Source: Bidens hawaiensis
Lineage: Eukaryota > Streptophyta > Magnoliopsida > Asterales > Asteraceae
Assembly (NCBI GenBank): GCA_021521415.1
Contig: JAIQDT010002995.1
Location: 62,001 to 126,000, forward strand
Direction: 5' to 3'
Length of the DNA: 64,000 nucleotides
The position numbers were made by a program, and so were the translations under genes. The notes beneath the pieces were generated by a model. The model ran no database searches and was not told where the DNA came from. It saw nothing but the letters and a program-made list of their open reading frames with translations. Below are positions 11,224 through 24,660 of the stretch, one piece after another. How positions within the stretch are numbered: the stretch's first letter is position 1; every line of letters begins with the position of its first letter.

Positions 11224-11363
11224 TATTTATAGACGAAAAATTGGCTCCCATCGCGATACACGATGGGTGCCTCAGCAGATTTATCGTGTATCGCGATATA
11301 GGTCTGCCGACTCACAGCGTAGGCTTGCCACGCGTCAACACGTGGCAGGCACCGCTCCACGTG
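11224..11363 (-). promoter_or_regulatory. Family A LTR promoter, TATA-proximal half
   Basis: On the minus strand TATAAATA (11224-11231) is preceded by CATCGCGATACACGATG-type inverted sequence (about 11249-11310) and by ACACGTGG G-box-like sites near 11340-11362. The solo LTR inserted at 11364 separates this half from the rest of the upstream region at 13918-14070. Confidence 0.55.
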
Positions 11364-12049
11364 TGCAACATCCCGAATTTTGTAACGATAAATCAAAGAG
11401 TTTTATGATTTAAAAACGAGTGTTAATATTTAATTAATATTAAATATAGAAAGAATCATGGACTTGGGTAATTAAATGGATTAAGATGGTGGGATGGGCC
11501 TTAGGTCCATGGGCTTTAAGGGATGTAAATACCCCTTAAACCATCCTAAAACCCTAAGTTCTCATTCCATCTTTCCATAATCCCTACACACACCCAAAAC
11601 ACACACACAACCCGAACCAAGATCCGAAGGCGAAAACCCGAGCTTGTTGGTGCTGGAACGTCGTGACAAACCAAACCAATATCAAGACTTTACCGTGTTC
11701 ATAGTTCGACTCATTTAAGGTACGTTATAATTAGGAATCGTTTGTTTAGGTTCGGTTTTGTTTGGAAATTCATAGATCTATTTTAGTAGGTTAACAACGA
11801 ATCCAACACAACAAATCCTACTAAAATCCGTTAACGTTTGATAGGTTTATTGATAACCTAAAGGAACCCGTAATATGAATGTATAAATCGCACCCCTTGA
11901 ACATGAATGTTTGGCCGTTTTGAGGGTTAGGGTTTGTAGGCGCTTGGATTCTAAATCCATTGATACCTAAATCTAGTTATTTGGTTAAGAAACGAAGATG
12001 ATTATGGGCGGATTAAGAACGAACAGTGGCTGTAGCTGGGCAACTTTGC

Positions 12050-12312
12050 CGCAGCTAAGTTCGCTAAGGTTAACTTCTCCCACTAATAACTTCGCTTATG
12101 TTTAACTTCGCCAAGCAAGTTCGCTACAGCAAGTTCGCCTGGTTAACTTCGCTGCTGGTTAAGTTCGTTTACCGACATGTTCACCTAATGATCAAGTTCG
12201 CCAGATGATTAAGTTCGCTTGATGACTAAGTTCGCTTAATGATTAAGTTCGCTTGATGATTAAGTTCACTTAATGATTAAGTACGCTTAATGTTAAGTTC
12301 GCTTAAAATGCT
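12050..12312 (+). repeat. Short tandem array, AAGTTCGCTTGATGATT type
   Basis: More than ten imperfect units of about 16-17 bases; the best conserved run (about 12195-12312) repeats AAGTTCGCTTGATGATT and AAGTTCGCTTAATGATT. Earlier units have drifted to AAGTTCGCTAAGG and AACTTCGCC. It lies in the middle of the LTR. Confidence 0.8.
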
Positions 12313-13129
12313 AAGTAAAAGCAATCCAGTACTAGACCACGAATCGGGCTAACGAATTAGGTTTAATTCACTGTAACGAATGAGAAGGTGAATAAAATAA
12401 TAACTTAAAATCCTAATGGAAAATGTGTTAAGACAGTTAATGGAAATAATAACTTAACCCCAGCCAGGGGCTCTGCCCCTTGGACCACACTAGGGGCTGC
12501 CGCCCCTAGAACCTCGCTGCTAGGGGCCCTGCCCCCGGACCCCCATTCGTTGTGGGTAATAATTGAACTAGAGAGACGATATGGGTAGTGATAGTTAATT
12601 GATACGTGTAATTGTTATACAGTTAGTCGTGCACTACTCAAGAAAGAAGTAACCATTAACGGAAGAAGTAACCGGGTTCAGGTGAGTTTCTAGCCCCACT
12701 TCCTTGTTATGTTTTCGGGGCTGTGTGCATACTCGATGTGTTGTTAATACATTTATCCTAAGTTATAAGTGTATGCCATATGTGATATATGTGATAGATA
12801 TGAATGATTGCTTGTCTTCTACGCGAACGATCTTCGGATATTGCGCGTACTATCAGGTTATAAATAAAGGTATGAATATTATACATGGAAGATGTATGAA
12901 CATCACAAATGAACACTTGTCGGGGCGTGAACGATCTTCGGATATTGCACGTATCGACAAGGGGTATGGTTGTTAATGAATGATGTAAAGAACGCCTAGA
13001 GTGTTCTTATGCTATAATGTAATTATTGTATATGTATTGTATACAGGTACATAGATGGTATGTGAGTTCAACGTCCGACATAGTAAGTTAGATGGCGAAT
13101 CCCTCTAACTTCGGTTGGACATAGACTTG

Positions 13130-13560
13130 GCAGGTGATGGCGTAGTTAAGGACTGCGGGCCTTATACATGATGTAGATGATAGATGTAAACGTAGATAGA
13201 GACGGTGGGCCTTATACGTGTTATAGGAGATAGACGCCAACATAGATAAGGACTGCGGACCTTATACGTAATGTAGATAGGCGTCAGCACAGGAAAGGAC
13301 TGTGGACCTTATACGTGCTATATTTGTGTTAGCATATGGGAGGACTGCGGACTTCGTACGTGCTATGGTTTAGGTTACAACATAGGGAAGGACTGAGGAC
13401 CTTGTACGTGTTGTCAATATAGGATGGTACATGGAAGGACTGCGGACCTTGCACGTACCATAACTGGTGAACATAGGTAAGGACTGCGGACCTTTTACGT
13501 GTTCACAACCTTGAGTATAGGTATAGACGGCGGACTATGAACGTACTCTCGGTAGACTAG
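13130..13560 (+). repeat. Tandem array, GGACTGCGGACCTTATACGT type
   Basis: About nine units of roughly 45-60 bases, each with AAGGACTGCGGACCTTATAC or a close variant (for example near 13148, 13245, 13295, 13345, 13395, 13435 and 13475), followed by a variable spacer with ATAGG. It sits in the 3' part of the LTR. Confidence 0.8.
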
Positions 13561-13917
13561 GATTAGTGATTGTAGATATGTATGTAAGTATGATATGTGT
13601 ATGTATTGTATGTCGCCTGATTAACTAGAACTCACTCAGCGTAGCTTACTTTTAGTATGCACACAGGTGAATATGTTTAATGAGATAGCGTGAGAAGGGC
13701 ACATGGCATGGATTGAGCGGCTGGCATCTGAAGATAGAAGAAATGGTGTTTTAAATATGTGGTTTTACGTTGTGGTTCAAAAGGAAAGATTGAATGTTTC
13801 GTAATAAATGATTGATGTTTTATATTCCGAGAAAGTTTTAATAAACTCTGATTTGTAGAACTGTGTTTATGAGTAAATCCGACGCTAAAGTAGGGCTACC
13901 GGGAACGGGGCCTTACA

Positions 13918-14070
13918 ACGTGGCGACACGTGGCGGCAGTGTTGCCACGTGGTGACACGTGGCAGCACATGATGCCACGTATGCCACGTGACACTCGTGT
14001 CACGTTGTGTCAGGTACCCCATCGCGATACGCGATGGGGCTCTCCTCTGACTCATCGCGTAGCGCGATGG
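13918..14070 (-). promoter_or_regulatory. Family A LTR upstream region: G-box cluster and CGCG palindromes
   Basis: Within 150 bases there are repeated CACGTGG/CCACGTG cores (13918-13990) and two CGCG palindromes, CATCGCGATACGCGATG (about 14022-14038) and CATCGCGTAGCGCGATG (about 14053-14069). CACGTG cores are known bZIP/bHLH sites and CGCG cores are bound by calmodulin-binding activators; any such binding here is inferred. Confidence 0.5.
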
Positions 14071-14186
14071 GTCAGAAAATCAGAATTTTCAATTTAAACC
14101 CTCAACTTTGGAATTTGGCAATTTTAGTCCCTAGACTTTGGAAAGTTGTTACTTTGAACTCGAAATTTTCATGTTGTTACACTATG

Positions 14187-14668
14187 CAAACCTCATAACT
14201 TTCATAATGTAGCTTAAGTATGATACTAAATTCTGATTAATCTCGAGAATATTTAAGGTATTATAAAGCATAATTAGAAAACAGTTTTTATGGTTATAAT
14301 AGCTTTAACATTTAAATTTTGTCACTAACACTCATGTTAGTTATTTGTTGATATCAGTAAAGAAACTTATAGAACTAGACTCAACCTATCATGTATTAAT
14401 TGGAATATTAGGATTAGCAGACTTAAATATCATTAATATACGACTACTGTTTTAGCCAGATATTCTTTTGAATTATGGATAGCCTTGTTACTTATGCCTA
14501 ATATAATGACATAGTTTTACAATGAGACTTCTCCTTAGAGAACTTAAAGCTGGAAGTAATACTTGGATTTTGTCAATGAACATTAGAATTATCCTCTTTA
14601 AGGTTTTAGTGGTAGTAAGTTGAATAACATTTTATGTTCCACTGCCATATTCTTTTCTTTTACATGTG
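14187..14668. other. Gene-free AT-rich spacer
   Basis: Sequence between two LTR insertions, probably continuous with 6112-7122 before the insertions. I see no reading frame, repeat or RNA gene in it. Confidence 0.4.
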
Positions 14669-15453
14669 TTGCTTGTGACACCCGGCTAAAAATTAGCCTA
14701 AACCGCGACTAATATAATCTCGATTAGTAATAAAATTTCGTCATTATGAGAAAAGTACTCTTTATTAGTGATCTAGAGGTTTCAAAGTCAACAAAAAGTA
14801 CAAAAATCACCACGTAACGAGCCTAACGTGGAATAACCTCGGGTAACGAGTCAAAAAGTAAATAAATCCTTAAAGAGGCTAAATGATCTCGAAAAATTAA
14901 AATACATATTTAAGTAGTTGAGACAACGTATAAATTAATTTTATAAGGCTCGAATCACAAAAAATTTAAAATAAGTGACCAAGTGTCAGTAGACGACCCG
15001 GTGAGGACCCAACGTCAACTATTTCCAAAAATTAGCTTCTTAGGCTTGTATTATCAAGAATCCATTTTCGTTCAAAATCTGACAAAAATTATAAGAAACG
15101 GGATTCGTTTGATTAGCTAACATTCGTTAGACGTTAAAACATAAACTTAAGATTATTGTTTAAACACCTACTTACTAACCCAAAACCATGTGCCACCACC
15201 CATTGTTTTCTCAAAACCAACACCCACACATGTCACTTGTATTGATTACCATAATCATTAATTCATTACCATAACATTTGGAAGGCTTCATTTGTTGACA
15301 ACACACCCATCCAATGATTGCATCTTTTAGAAGCAATGTGTTGTAACATTCCCATCCACACACCTTTCACCCCAATGATTACCCTAATCATTACCCTTAT
15401 GTGTTGTCATCACCTACACCATTCATTTTTCAAACCCACTCATTCTTTCTCCC

Positions 15454-15461
15454 TATATATA
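15454..15461 (+). promoter_or_regulatory. LTR TATA box
   Basis: TATATATA in CCCTATATATACATGG, followed by an ACACAC-rich leader. The LTR at 59394 has the same CCCTATATATACA text at about 59781-59791, which supports a shared LTR promoter. Confidence 0.55.
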
Positions 15462-16711
15462 CATGGCACAAACACACACATACACACACACTCGAAATTC
15501 AAATATTAAACACACACATACATAATCATAATCAAGAAATCATGGAGGTTTAAAATCAAGAATAAGATCAAGAAAACTATGAAGAAATTAAGGAACAAGA
15601 ACACCATTCTCACACCCACTACACTCTCAATCTTATCTTTAGATCTTCAAGAACACAAGTAAGTTTTGTTTATGAGTTGATTTCTTGGGTTAACTATGTT
15701 AAATTAGGTGTTCTTGAGTTAAGATTGAGCTTCAAAGTTTGAAATTATGGATGTGGTATGTGTGTATGTATGAACCGTAGGTATGTATGTATGTGTTGGT
15801 GGAAAGATTAAACCCACTTACACATGCATACATTCATCTTAAAGATCTACATTGATTGCTAAGTTTGATTAAAAGTATTGTCGGATCTCTTGAATGTTTG
15901 TTATAAACTTGAATAAACTTGATATTAGGATTTGATATTAGAATAGATTTTGGATAGATTGTTGAATCGAAAAGTGATATTGGATAACCTAATTGAAAGT
16001 AAGATAGGTTGTATGTTAGAATTAATAGTTGGAACTTGAAGATTAACAAAGATTGTTAAAGTTACTAATTAAGGAAACTTTAATCTAAGAAAAGATGAAA
16101 ATGAGATTTTAATGTGAATAATTATAATAGATGAAATTAATAGGTGATTAATAACAACTTAAAACAAGATAGGATGAGTGATTGAAACTTGGATTAGTTA
16201 AACTCATTGTTTAAATAAACAACACATTGCTAACGATAGAAACTTTGTTAAATAGTGAATTAAAAGAATAAAATGGAATAGATTATTTAGGATGTATGAA
16301 ACCCTATCAAACTAATTGAATGAATTAAACATAGGATTGTATTTAATCCAAGTGGAAGAATTAGATTAATTAGAGTTATCAAAAAATAAAAGTTACTATA
16401 AAAAGAAACATTGTTAGTTAAACACTTAGAAAATTCATATTTTATTTATTAATTAATTACTTGAGCTTATACATATATGATATGATGATTTGAACCTGGA
16501 AATTTAGGTATTAATATGATATTTGTTCATATAGAAATAACAAGCTTAACTAGAAACAATGTTAAGGTAATCTAAAATACGAACTAGGAACCAAAAAAAC
16601 TCGATTAAAGTATCTTATGAACATATATAGTCAAAAATGCTATTTATGGTAAATTATATGTTATTATATGTCTGTTTAGTTCATATGATGATTAGTATAG
16701 ACTTGTGTAAT

Positions 16712-16990
16712 TTATTTGACTAAAATATCATCAATTCGAGGGAGCGGATAACGATTCTTAACGGTAAGCTTGTTGAGTTCACGGTAGTCAATGCACATAC
16801 GGAACGAACCATCTTTCTTCTTGACAAATAGCACAGATGTGCCCCAAGGAGAAGAAATCGGGCGAATAAAACCCTTGTCCGAAAGTTCTTGGATTTGGCT
16901 CGAGAGTTCTTGCATTTCGGAAGGTGCAAGACGATAAAGGGCTTTAGCTACGGGGTTAGCTCCGGGTATAAGTTCGGTCGAAAAATCGGC
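16712..16990 (-). pseudogene. Ty3/Gypsy reverse transcriptase fragment
   Basis: An open stretch of about 92 codons covering the start of the Gypsy reverse transcriptase: [20 protein letters not shown], then [33 protein letters not shown] and NRYPLPRID. It stops before the YxDD catalytic motif, and no gag, protease or integrase adjoins it. It lies antisense to the LTR unit that holds it, so it is a fragment moved in or left by rearrangement. Confidence 0.85.
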
Positions 16991-18004
16991 TTTTTAAGCA
17001 AAACCGACACAACTGTTAGGGATTGTTTTAGAACAGCCCCTAAAGTGTTAAAATACCCATGTATAACATAAGTTAATACATTAGAAAAGGACAAGATGAT
17101 AAAACTTAGTCCTAAACGGTTCGTGTCGTGCAAACCGACATGAAAACGTTAAAAAGTTGCTATTTTAAGAAAATATTAACAAAGAATGAAAATAATATAT
17201 TTTCACAAGTTAACTTGTAAAACTTGACTAATATTTATGTAACAAGTATTTTTCATAATTTATAAGTTACATTTTAAACGAAAAACCGAATTAACGCATT
17301 TTAAGCATAAAACCGACAAAACCGACAAAACCGACGAAACCGTCAAGTTTTGTGAAAAATAAAAGATTAATATGTTCTTGAAAAATTCCAGCAACTGAAA
17401 CTTAAGTTATTTTATTATATTTTAGTTGTTTATTAATTAATTAATAGCTAACGGAAAACCGAACTATGTGTACTCGCTTATGTGTTTATGTGTTTATGTG
17501 AATACTAGAATAAGACTTATAAAATAAAAAGGAGTTTTGTATAAAAACTAAAATCAAGTTTTTATTAACAAAATGTGTTCTAAAATAGGACACGGGACTT
17601 TCGGAAATGCTACAAGACAGTGAGTTTCTCTATCGAACCCCCTCGATTTTTAACTGGAAATGTTTCGAAACGATATTTAATTGTGTTTTGGGGAAAAACA
17701 TATTCTTTATTATATATTATTTTCGTTAATGTTTTTATAAAGGCATTTTATTTTACAAATTGGTGTACAATGCGGGATGAGTCTAGTTGGGATAAGTAAC
17801 AGTTAACCCTAGAAAGGGGCACAAAAATATCGGTAGATCTATTGGGGTGACGCCCCCCCCCCCCCCACTTCCATTCGCGTTGGGTTAAACGTGGGAATAT
17901 TTTGAGTATTGTATGTATCGGGTTATCAACTATGATAGTCATACGTAATGTTGTATTCTTTGCTCGTCTACAACAACTCAATTTGTTTTAGAAATAAAAT
18001 GGCT

Positions 18005-18170
18005 ATTGTTTTGTGATGTAATGACGGTAGATCATTACACACGGACTGGTGATATAATGGCGGTAGACCATTATACACTGGATATTTTGGATATAATTCG
18101 GGGTGTAGTGACGATTACACACGAATTGATATCGGATATAATGACAGAAGATCATTATATGGATGTTGTT
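18005..18170 (+). repeat. Tandem array, GATATAATGACGGTAGATCATT type
   Basis: Four units of about 45-50 bases, each with a small inverted motif (TAATGACGGTAGATCATTA or a variant) followed by an ACACGGA/ACACTGG spacer. It sits near the 3' end of the LTR, like the array at 13130-13560 in the neighbouring LTR. Confidence 0.65.
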
Positions 18171-18175
18171 TTCGA

Positions 18176-18177
<2 letters not shown>

Positions 18178-18213
<36 letters not shown>
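18178..18213. repeat. (TA)n microsatellite
   Basis: Pure alternating AT of about 34 bases inside the LTR unit. Confidence 0.9.
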
Positions 18214-18214
<1 letters not shown>

Positions 18215-18553
18215 ACTATTTTATTATAAAGGGAAACTCACCAACACATCTTGTTGATCGATATTTTAATATGTTTTTCAGGTAATAAATGAAGTATGGA
18301 AGCTTCGCGAAGAGCGCGGGAAAATTGTAATGTGTGTTTGAATGAAAAATGTTGAACTTATGTTAAACTTATAAATTGAATAAAAATCGTGTAATATAAC
18401 ACGTGTAATAACTCTGATGGTTAAATAAAGTTCAAATTTCGTTTGAAATATATATTTAAATATAATTGGCTGAAACGGCGTCTGTCACCGCCCGAAAGAC
18501 TTGGTTAAAGTCTTCCGCTGTTTAAATTAATATTTTCGGGGTGTGACATTGCT

Positions 18554-19563
<1,010 letters not shown>

Positions 19564-19574
19564 AATAATATTAT

Positions 19575-19888
19575 TTGATCTGCCTGTAGCTTCGGGAGGT
19601 ATTCACATTTGGCATATGCCTGCTTTGACCGAGATATTTGGGGATGATTCCGTACTACAGTTCGGTGGAGGAACTTTAGGGCACCCTTGGGGAAATGCAC
19701 CTGGTGTTGTAGCTAATCGAGTAGCTCTAGAAGCACGTGTACAAGCTCGTAATGAAGGACGCGATCTTGCTATTGAGGGTAATGAAATTATCCGTGAGGC
19801 TACGAAATGGAGTCCTGAACTAGCTGCTGCTTGTGAAGTATGGAAGGAGATCAAATTTGAATTCGCTGCAGTGGATACTATTGATTAA
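19575..19888 (+). pseudogene. rbcL: Plastid rbcL fragment 2 (C-terminal part)
   Basis: Encodes the last hundred or so residues of the Rubisco large subunit: [48 protein letters not shown] and [19 protein letters not shown], then a stop. It abuts the 5' end of rpoA fragment 1, an arrangement not found in plastid genomes, where rbcL and rpoA are far apart. Confidence 0.95.
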
Positions 19889-19931
19889 ATTCCAATCAAC
19901 GGATACTTTGGATAAGGATAAGAAGATATAA

Positions 19932-20543
<612 letters not shown>

Positions 20544-20819
20544 AGAAGAGCTAAAAGTTAATGAAACTCTTTATGAAGCAAAACAATTTGGGTTTGAGAT
20601 TAGGGTGGATGATTTGAATGAGATAATTATTTATAGAAGAAAATTATAGTGAATAATGTTATGGGATATTAAAATAATACATATTAAAATTTATGATCAT
20701 TAGATTAATGAAGGATCATTAATGTGAGGATCATTATATTTTATTGAAGATGTGATATGTCTATTATTAACATCAAACTAATAGACTATAATTAACAGTT
20801 CTACTTAAACAAAAAATAA

Positions 20820-21062
20820 ATCACCTTTGGGAAATTTAAAATTTATTTAAGTATATAACACATCACCTTTGGACAGAAGTGAGACAATTATTTTAATTAT
20901 GCACAAGTTAACTTTGCTGGATATAAATGTAACACATCACATTTGGGCAGAAATGAACATTTAAATCATGTAAGCAAAATTAACAAAGCTTTGTAGTTAG
21001 ACTTGAATGAGGAGTAGATGTAACACATCACCTTTGGGCTGAAGTGACACATTAAAATTCAT
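20820..21062 (+). repeat. Tandem array, AACACATCACCTTTGGGC type
   Basis: Four imperfect units of about 70-85 bases, each with AACACATCACCTTTGG or a variant, then CAGAAGTGA, spaced by AAGTTAACTTTGC-type text (near 20820, 20857, 20930 and 21020). No coding function is evident. The 20544-20820 flank has no recognised gene. Confidence 0.65.
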
Positions 21063-21167
21063 TCAAGTAAAGCTTTTATGTTTTGTAAAAGGTTTTTAAG
21101 TTTTAAGTATTTACAGAATATTTAATTAGTTAATAATAACCTGTTTAGATTAGAAAAGTTTTGGTTT

Positions 21168-21333
21168 TTGGTTTTGTAATGAGTTCTCGATTCTAGTAAT
21201 GAGTTCTCTGTCAAATTATGAGTTCTCGGTTTTTTTTAATTGGGTTTTCGGTTTTTAATAAGTTTTCTGTTTTTAATGGGATCTCGGTTTTAATGAGATT
21301 TCGATTTTGATGAAATCTCAGTTTGACCGAGAT
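21168..21333 (+). repeat. Short tandem array, TTAATGAGTTCTCGGTTT type
   Basis: About eight degenerate units of roughly 18-22 bases built on AATGAGTTCTCGGTTTT, drifting to AATGGGATCTCGGTTTT and GATGAAATCTCAGTTTG. It directly follows the array at 20820. Confidence 0.6.
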
Positions 21334-23599
21334 TTCGATAAGCATTAAAATTCAAAAATTATTTAAGGTAATAATATTTTGGTTCAAATTGTTAAAGATT
21401 AATTTTATCTCCAAGATTTGTTTAATTTTGAAATTTATATTCTTAATAATTATTCAGATTTCAAAAAAATCTTTGGAGATTTGTTTTTCAATTATTTTAG
21501 GAAAAACACAATCATAATCTAAATTTTAACCAAAATATGTATTATTTTTGAAAAAACTCATGATGAACACGAAGAACATCACCGAAAAACCATAAATTTT
21601 AAACAGGTTTTTTAATGTGAAATCGGGTTCTAAAGATTTAAACAGTTTATTTATAAACCGATTTCAGTGAGTACAAGCATAAAAAAATCAAAATTAGGTT
21701 TTATCAAGACTTTAGATTCAAGTCTTCCGATTTAAATCCAGATTTAATGGAAAACCATGAAGAACCGTTTAAACAACATCGCTCATGATACCACATGTTG
21801 ATCAATTTCTCATGGTGATAATGGAAAACATGAATAATATGATAAACCTATAATTATATGTGTATCTGTTTACAGCATGGAGAGTAGTAATCGCAAAAGA
21901 GAATGATGTAGATGACATGGTTGTCAGCTTGGTCGAGTTCCCCTTTAGGATGTATAGTTAAGGATGGTGTTAGAGTTCTTGAGAGGAACCCGGTTTAGGA
22001 GAGAGGAGGCACACAAATTGTATGTGTGTGAGATTGAGTTATGATGTCATTATTCTCTCTATATATACACTCAAGGGGAAACCCTTTATTAGTTAATTAT
22101 ATGTAATATGGCCCATCAACAATTACCAAACTAATATATAATAAGGTATAGTTAATATTTTAATCTATTATAATATAAATGATTATAATGACCATATATA
22201 AATATATATTATTATATATTATTCTTACATGATGTCATCGGGTTTTTAAATAAACAAAATGGATTGATTGTTTGTTGTTTGATTGAATCGACCCAAAATG
22301 GAAATCAAACAACAGACCAAGGAGCTATTAATAGATTTAGAAGTGGACCGACTTTAAGCTTATATGCGGTCTAATTCCCATTTCATAATCAAAGGGCTTA
22401 CGTAGAAAAAAGAAAGGGCGGGGGGTATGATTCTCTTCCCGGTGGGCCCTACTCACCGCTAGAATGCTTGAATGTGGCAGATTCTTCAAGCCAAAGCCAC
22501 CGCTCAAATTAAGAAAACAAGTTTTTTTAACTCTAGTATACTCGTCGGCCAATGTCTAGTTTGTAAAAACAATTAATTATATTGTTTTAACTATAAAATA
22601 AACATTCCATCTAATCATTTTTCTCATATAAAACTTCAAATTCTTTACTTTTGATTTTCCAATAATAGACCCAAACAACTCACAAAACCCATTCCCATAA
22701 TGAAGGGTACCGACCAACACACGACCCACCTCTTAGTCCTGACATTCTTACGGAACCAGCAAAACGACATATATCGGTATTGGGTTCACAATAATTACTT
22801 GATTCATAACCAATGTTTGATTAATAATCTCCATAGCCAATATAACCGAGTCGCAACCCGAGTAAAAACATTTAATAAAATTATTTAATAATATCACTTA
22901 TGGTGTAGTTATATTATTTATTAGCAAATTAAAGAGTCATTGTGACATGGTTATTTAATAGGAGAGGGATTTGGAAAATCAAAATCTAAACTTTTATTAG
23001 AAATTGACACGTAACATCTAATCTATTTATTATAATAGAAGACTACTTAATTTTGTCACTTGTCAATCTCATAGTCTTTCTCATCTTTTTTTCAACTTAT
23101 TTTTACTATATGGTCCCTTAACTTTAAGCAATTTCAATATATGAATTCAAGTTTATTTTTATTAATGGTAAATTCCAATCGATTCATTCATTAACATTAA
23201 TGGTGAAATAATTTTTTTTTTTTGCAACATTGAATTTGCAGGCATGTTAGAACAAAATTTTCAAGTCACATGTAATTACAAATTAAAGAAAATAAAGGCG
23301 TATTATTGTCTAAGAATTTGGATTTATTTGGTAATAAACTACAAATTGTTTTTAAACTGGTATTCGAGCAATAGTGCATAATATTTTACATAAGATTGGT
23401 TTCAGATTTTGATTTAAAATTTTCTCGTATGCATTTGAACCAGGAAAATGTGTACTTTTTTTTAATTTTCTCCGAACATTTTATATAAATATTGCATACA
23501 TGAAGAATACTGACGGGTGGTCCATTGGACAACCCTTAAGTGATTTAAGACCGTTAATAATCATGCGTTTAAATGATTTATCTTGTTGAATTAGATAAC
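21334..23599. other. AT-rich spacer without a recognised gene
   Basis: No convincing exon. A compact GC-richer patch at about 22337-22552 contains a minus-strand open stretch of 71 codons, matched to no family I know, inside AT-rich DNA; it could be organelle-derived or an exon relic. A TATATATA-containing stretch lies near 22062. Confidence 0.35.
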
Positions 23600-24660
23600 T
23601 ACGTTTACTTGTATAATTGCATGTAGGAGAAGATAGAAAATGGAATTACGAGAACGTGGACGAAAACGGTGAAGAAAGCAGAGTGTAACGAGAAAGATAT
23701 GAAGAAAACAAGAAAATGAGAAACGGTCGGGACCGTGGACCATGGTCCAACTGATCAAAAACGACAATTTACACCGTACCGTGGCGTTCTGGAGACCGTG
23801 GAGACCACCGTGGGCCACGGTGATAACCGTGGGCCACGATGCGGAGCTGTAAATGCCGAAAATACTTGTTTTTATTCCGTTTTTGGGTATCTTTTCATCT
23901 ATCTAACACTTTGGACGACCTAGGGGCGATTTTTGGGTCCAAGAACAATTGTTTGGTGATTCCAATTGTTGATTTGGTTCGTATGATTACTATAATCGAA
24001 GGGATGATGAACCGGATCATGCTTGGCTAATTCTCTTTGTGTTTTCCCTCGAATTGTAAGGTTTTCTAATTGGATATTGGTTAATCGTTTATGTTATTGG
24101 TGAGATAGTATTCTGATCATATGATTATTTTGCTATGGTGATTGTGTGTTTGTTTTGTAATTGTTAGTATGGTATAAATTCGTGTTCTTGTCTATCCGTT
24201 CTTGGCCATAGGCAATCGAGATTTAGTAGAAGAGAATTAGGGTTAACAATACTAAACTGATTTTTGAGTGACAACCTTACGTTTTTGTAATCCAAGTACT
24301 TAGTCATCTCTTATCACATCCAAACGCATTTTCACGAACTATAATTGTGTAGTTCATCTCATAAGTAAACATTAACTTTATCAACATTGGAAACCTGAAA
24401 TCGAGAGAGAGCATTTTTTCTTATATTGTTTAAAACTCGTTTATTATTTTAGTTATTTTTGCTAATCAAAACTAAACAACCAACTCTTTGAATTTACTTT
24501 TTGCACTCAGTTTAATTTAGATAAATAAAAAAACTACTTGGTAACACAATTTCCACAAATTCCCTGTGTTCGATACCCGCTTATCGCTATCTAATAGTTG
24601 TAATCAGTTTATTTTTGAGTGAGTCTTCGACCTCACGTCAAATACCTATTACATAAATCT
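23600..24660 (+). other. Possible LTR-type leader relic
   Basis: Contains repeated CCGTGG/CCACGG text around GGACCATGG (about 23730-23845), and near 24560-24600 the string TTCGATACCCGCTTATCGC, a kind of text I associate with the leader of some plant Gypsy elements. No terminal repeat pair, target duplication or coding region could be found, so the assignment is weak. Confidence 0.25.

Larger units (their letters stand above)
11364..13917 (+). mobile_element. Solo LTR inserted in the family A LTR promoter
   Basis: TGCAACATCCCG at 11364 to GGGGCCTTACA ending at 13917 (2554 bases), with a perfect ACGTG duplication (11359-11363, 13918-13922) made from a host G-box. Its ends resemble the other Gypsy LTRs here. 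It holds two tandem arrays (12050-12312, 13130-13560) and a GC-rich stretch at about 12465-12545 with repeated AGGGGCT/CGCCCCT units. No coding region was found. Confidence 0.85.
7128..14181 (-). mobile_element. Solo LTR (family A) interrupted by two nested elements
   Basis: TGTCACACCCCC at 7128 and a TGTTACA end at 14181 are flanked by the perfect duplication CTATG (7123-7127 and 14182-14186). Removing the inserts at 7337-9884 and 11364-13917, with one copy of each target duplication, leaves about 1.94 kb. On the minus strand it runs from TGTAACAACATG to GGGGTGTGACA. A TATAAATA box lies at 11224-11231 on the minus strand. A second copy occupies about 59050-63163. No internal region is left, so it is a solo LTR. 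Confidence 0.85.
14674..18548 (+). mobile_element. LTR-bounded unit, large solo LTR or collapsed Gypsy element
   Basis: Begins TGTGACACCCGG (14674), ends CGGGGTGTGACA (18548), and has the perfect duplication TTGCT (14669-14673, 18549-18553). At 3875 bases it is long for one LTR. It contains a reversed reverse-transcriptase scrap (16712-16990), a TATATATA box (15454-15461), a C14 run (17853-17866), a small AAACCGAC array near 17310 and a tandem array at 18005-18170. It may be a solo LTR holding a fragment of another element, or an element that lost most of its interior. Confidence 0.75.

Noticed and set aside
12050..12312. A CRISPR-like array
   Set aside because: Units are contiguous, imperfect and lack unique spacers; it is a tandem repeat in a plant LTR.
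19616..19888. rbcL C-terminal frame as a working gene
   Set aside because: It lacks the first three-quarters of the protein and is fused to reversed rpoA; it is a plastid-derived fragment.
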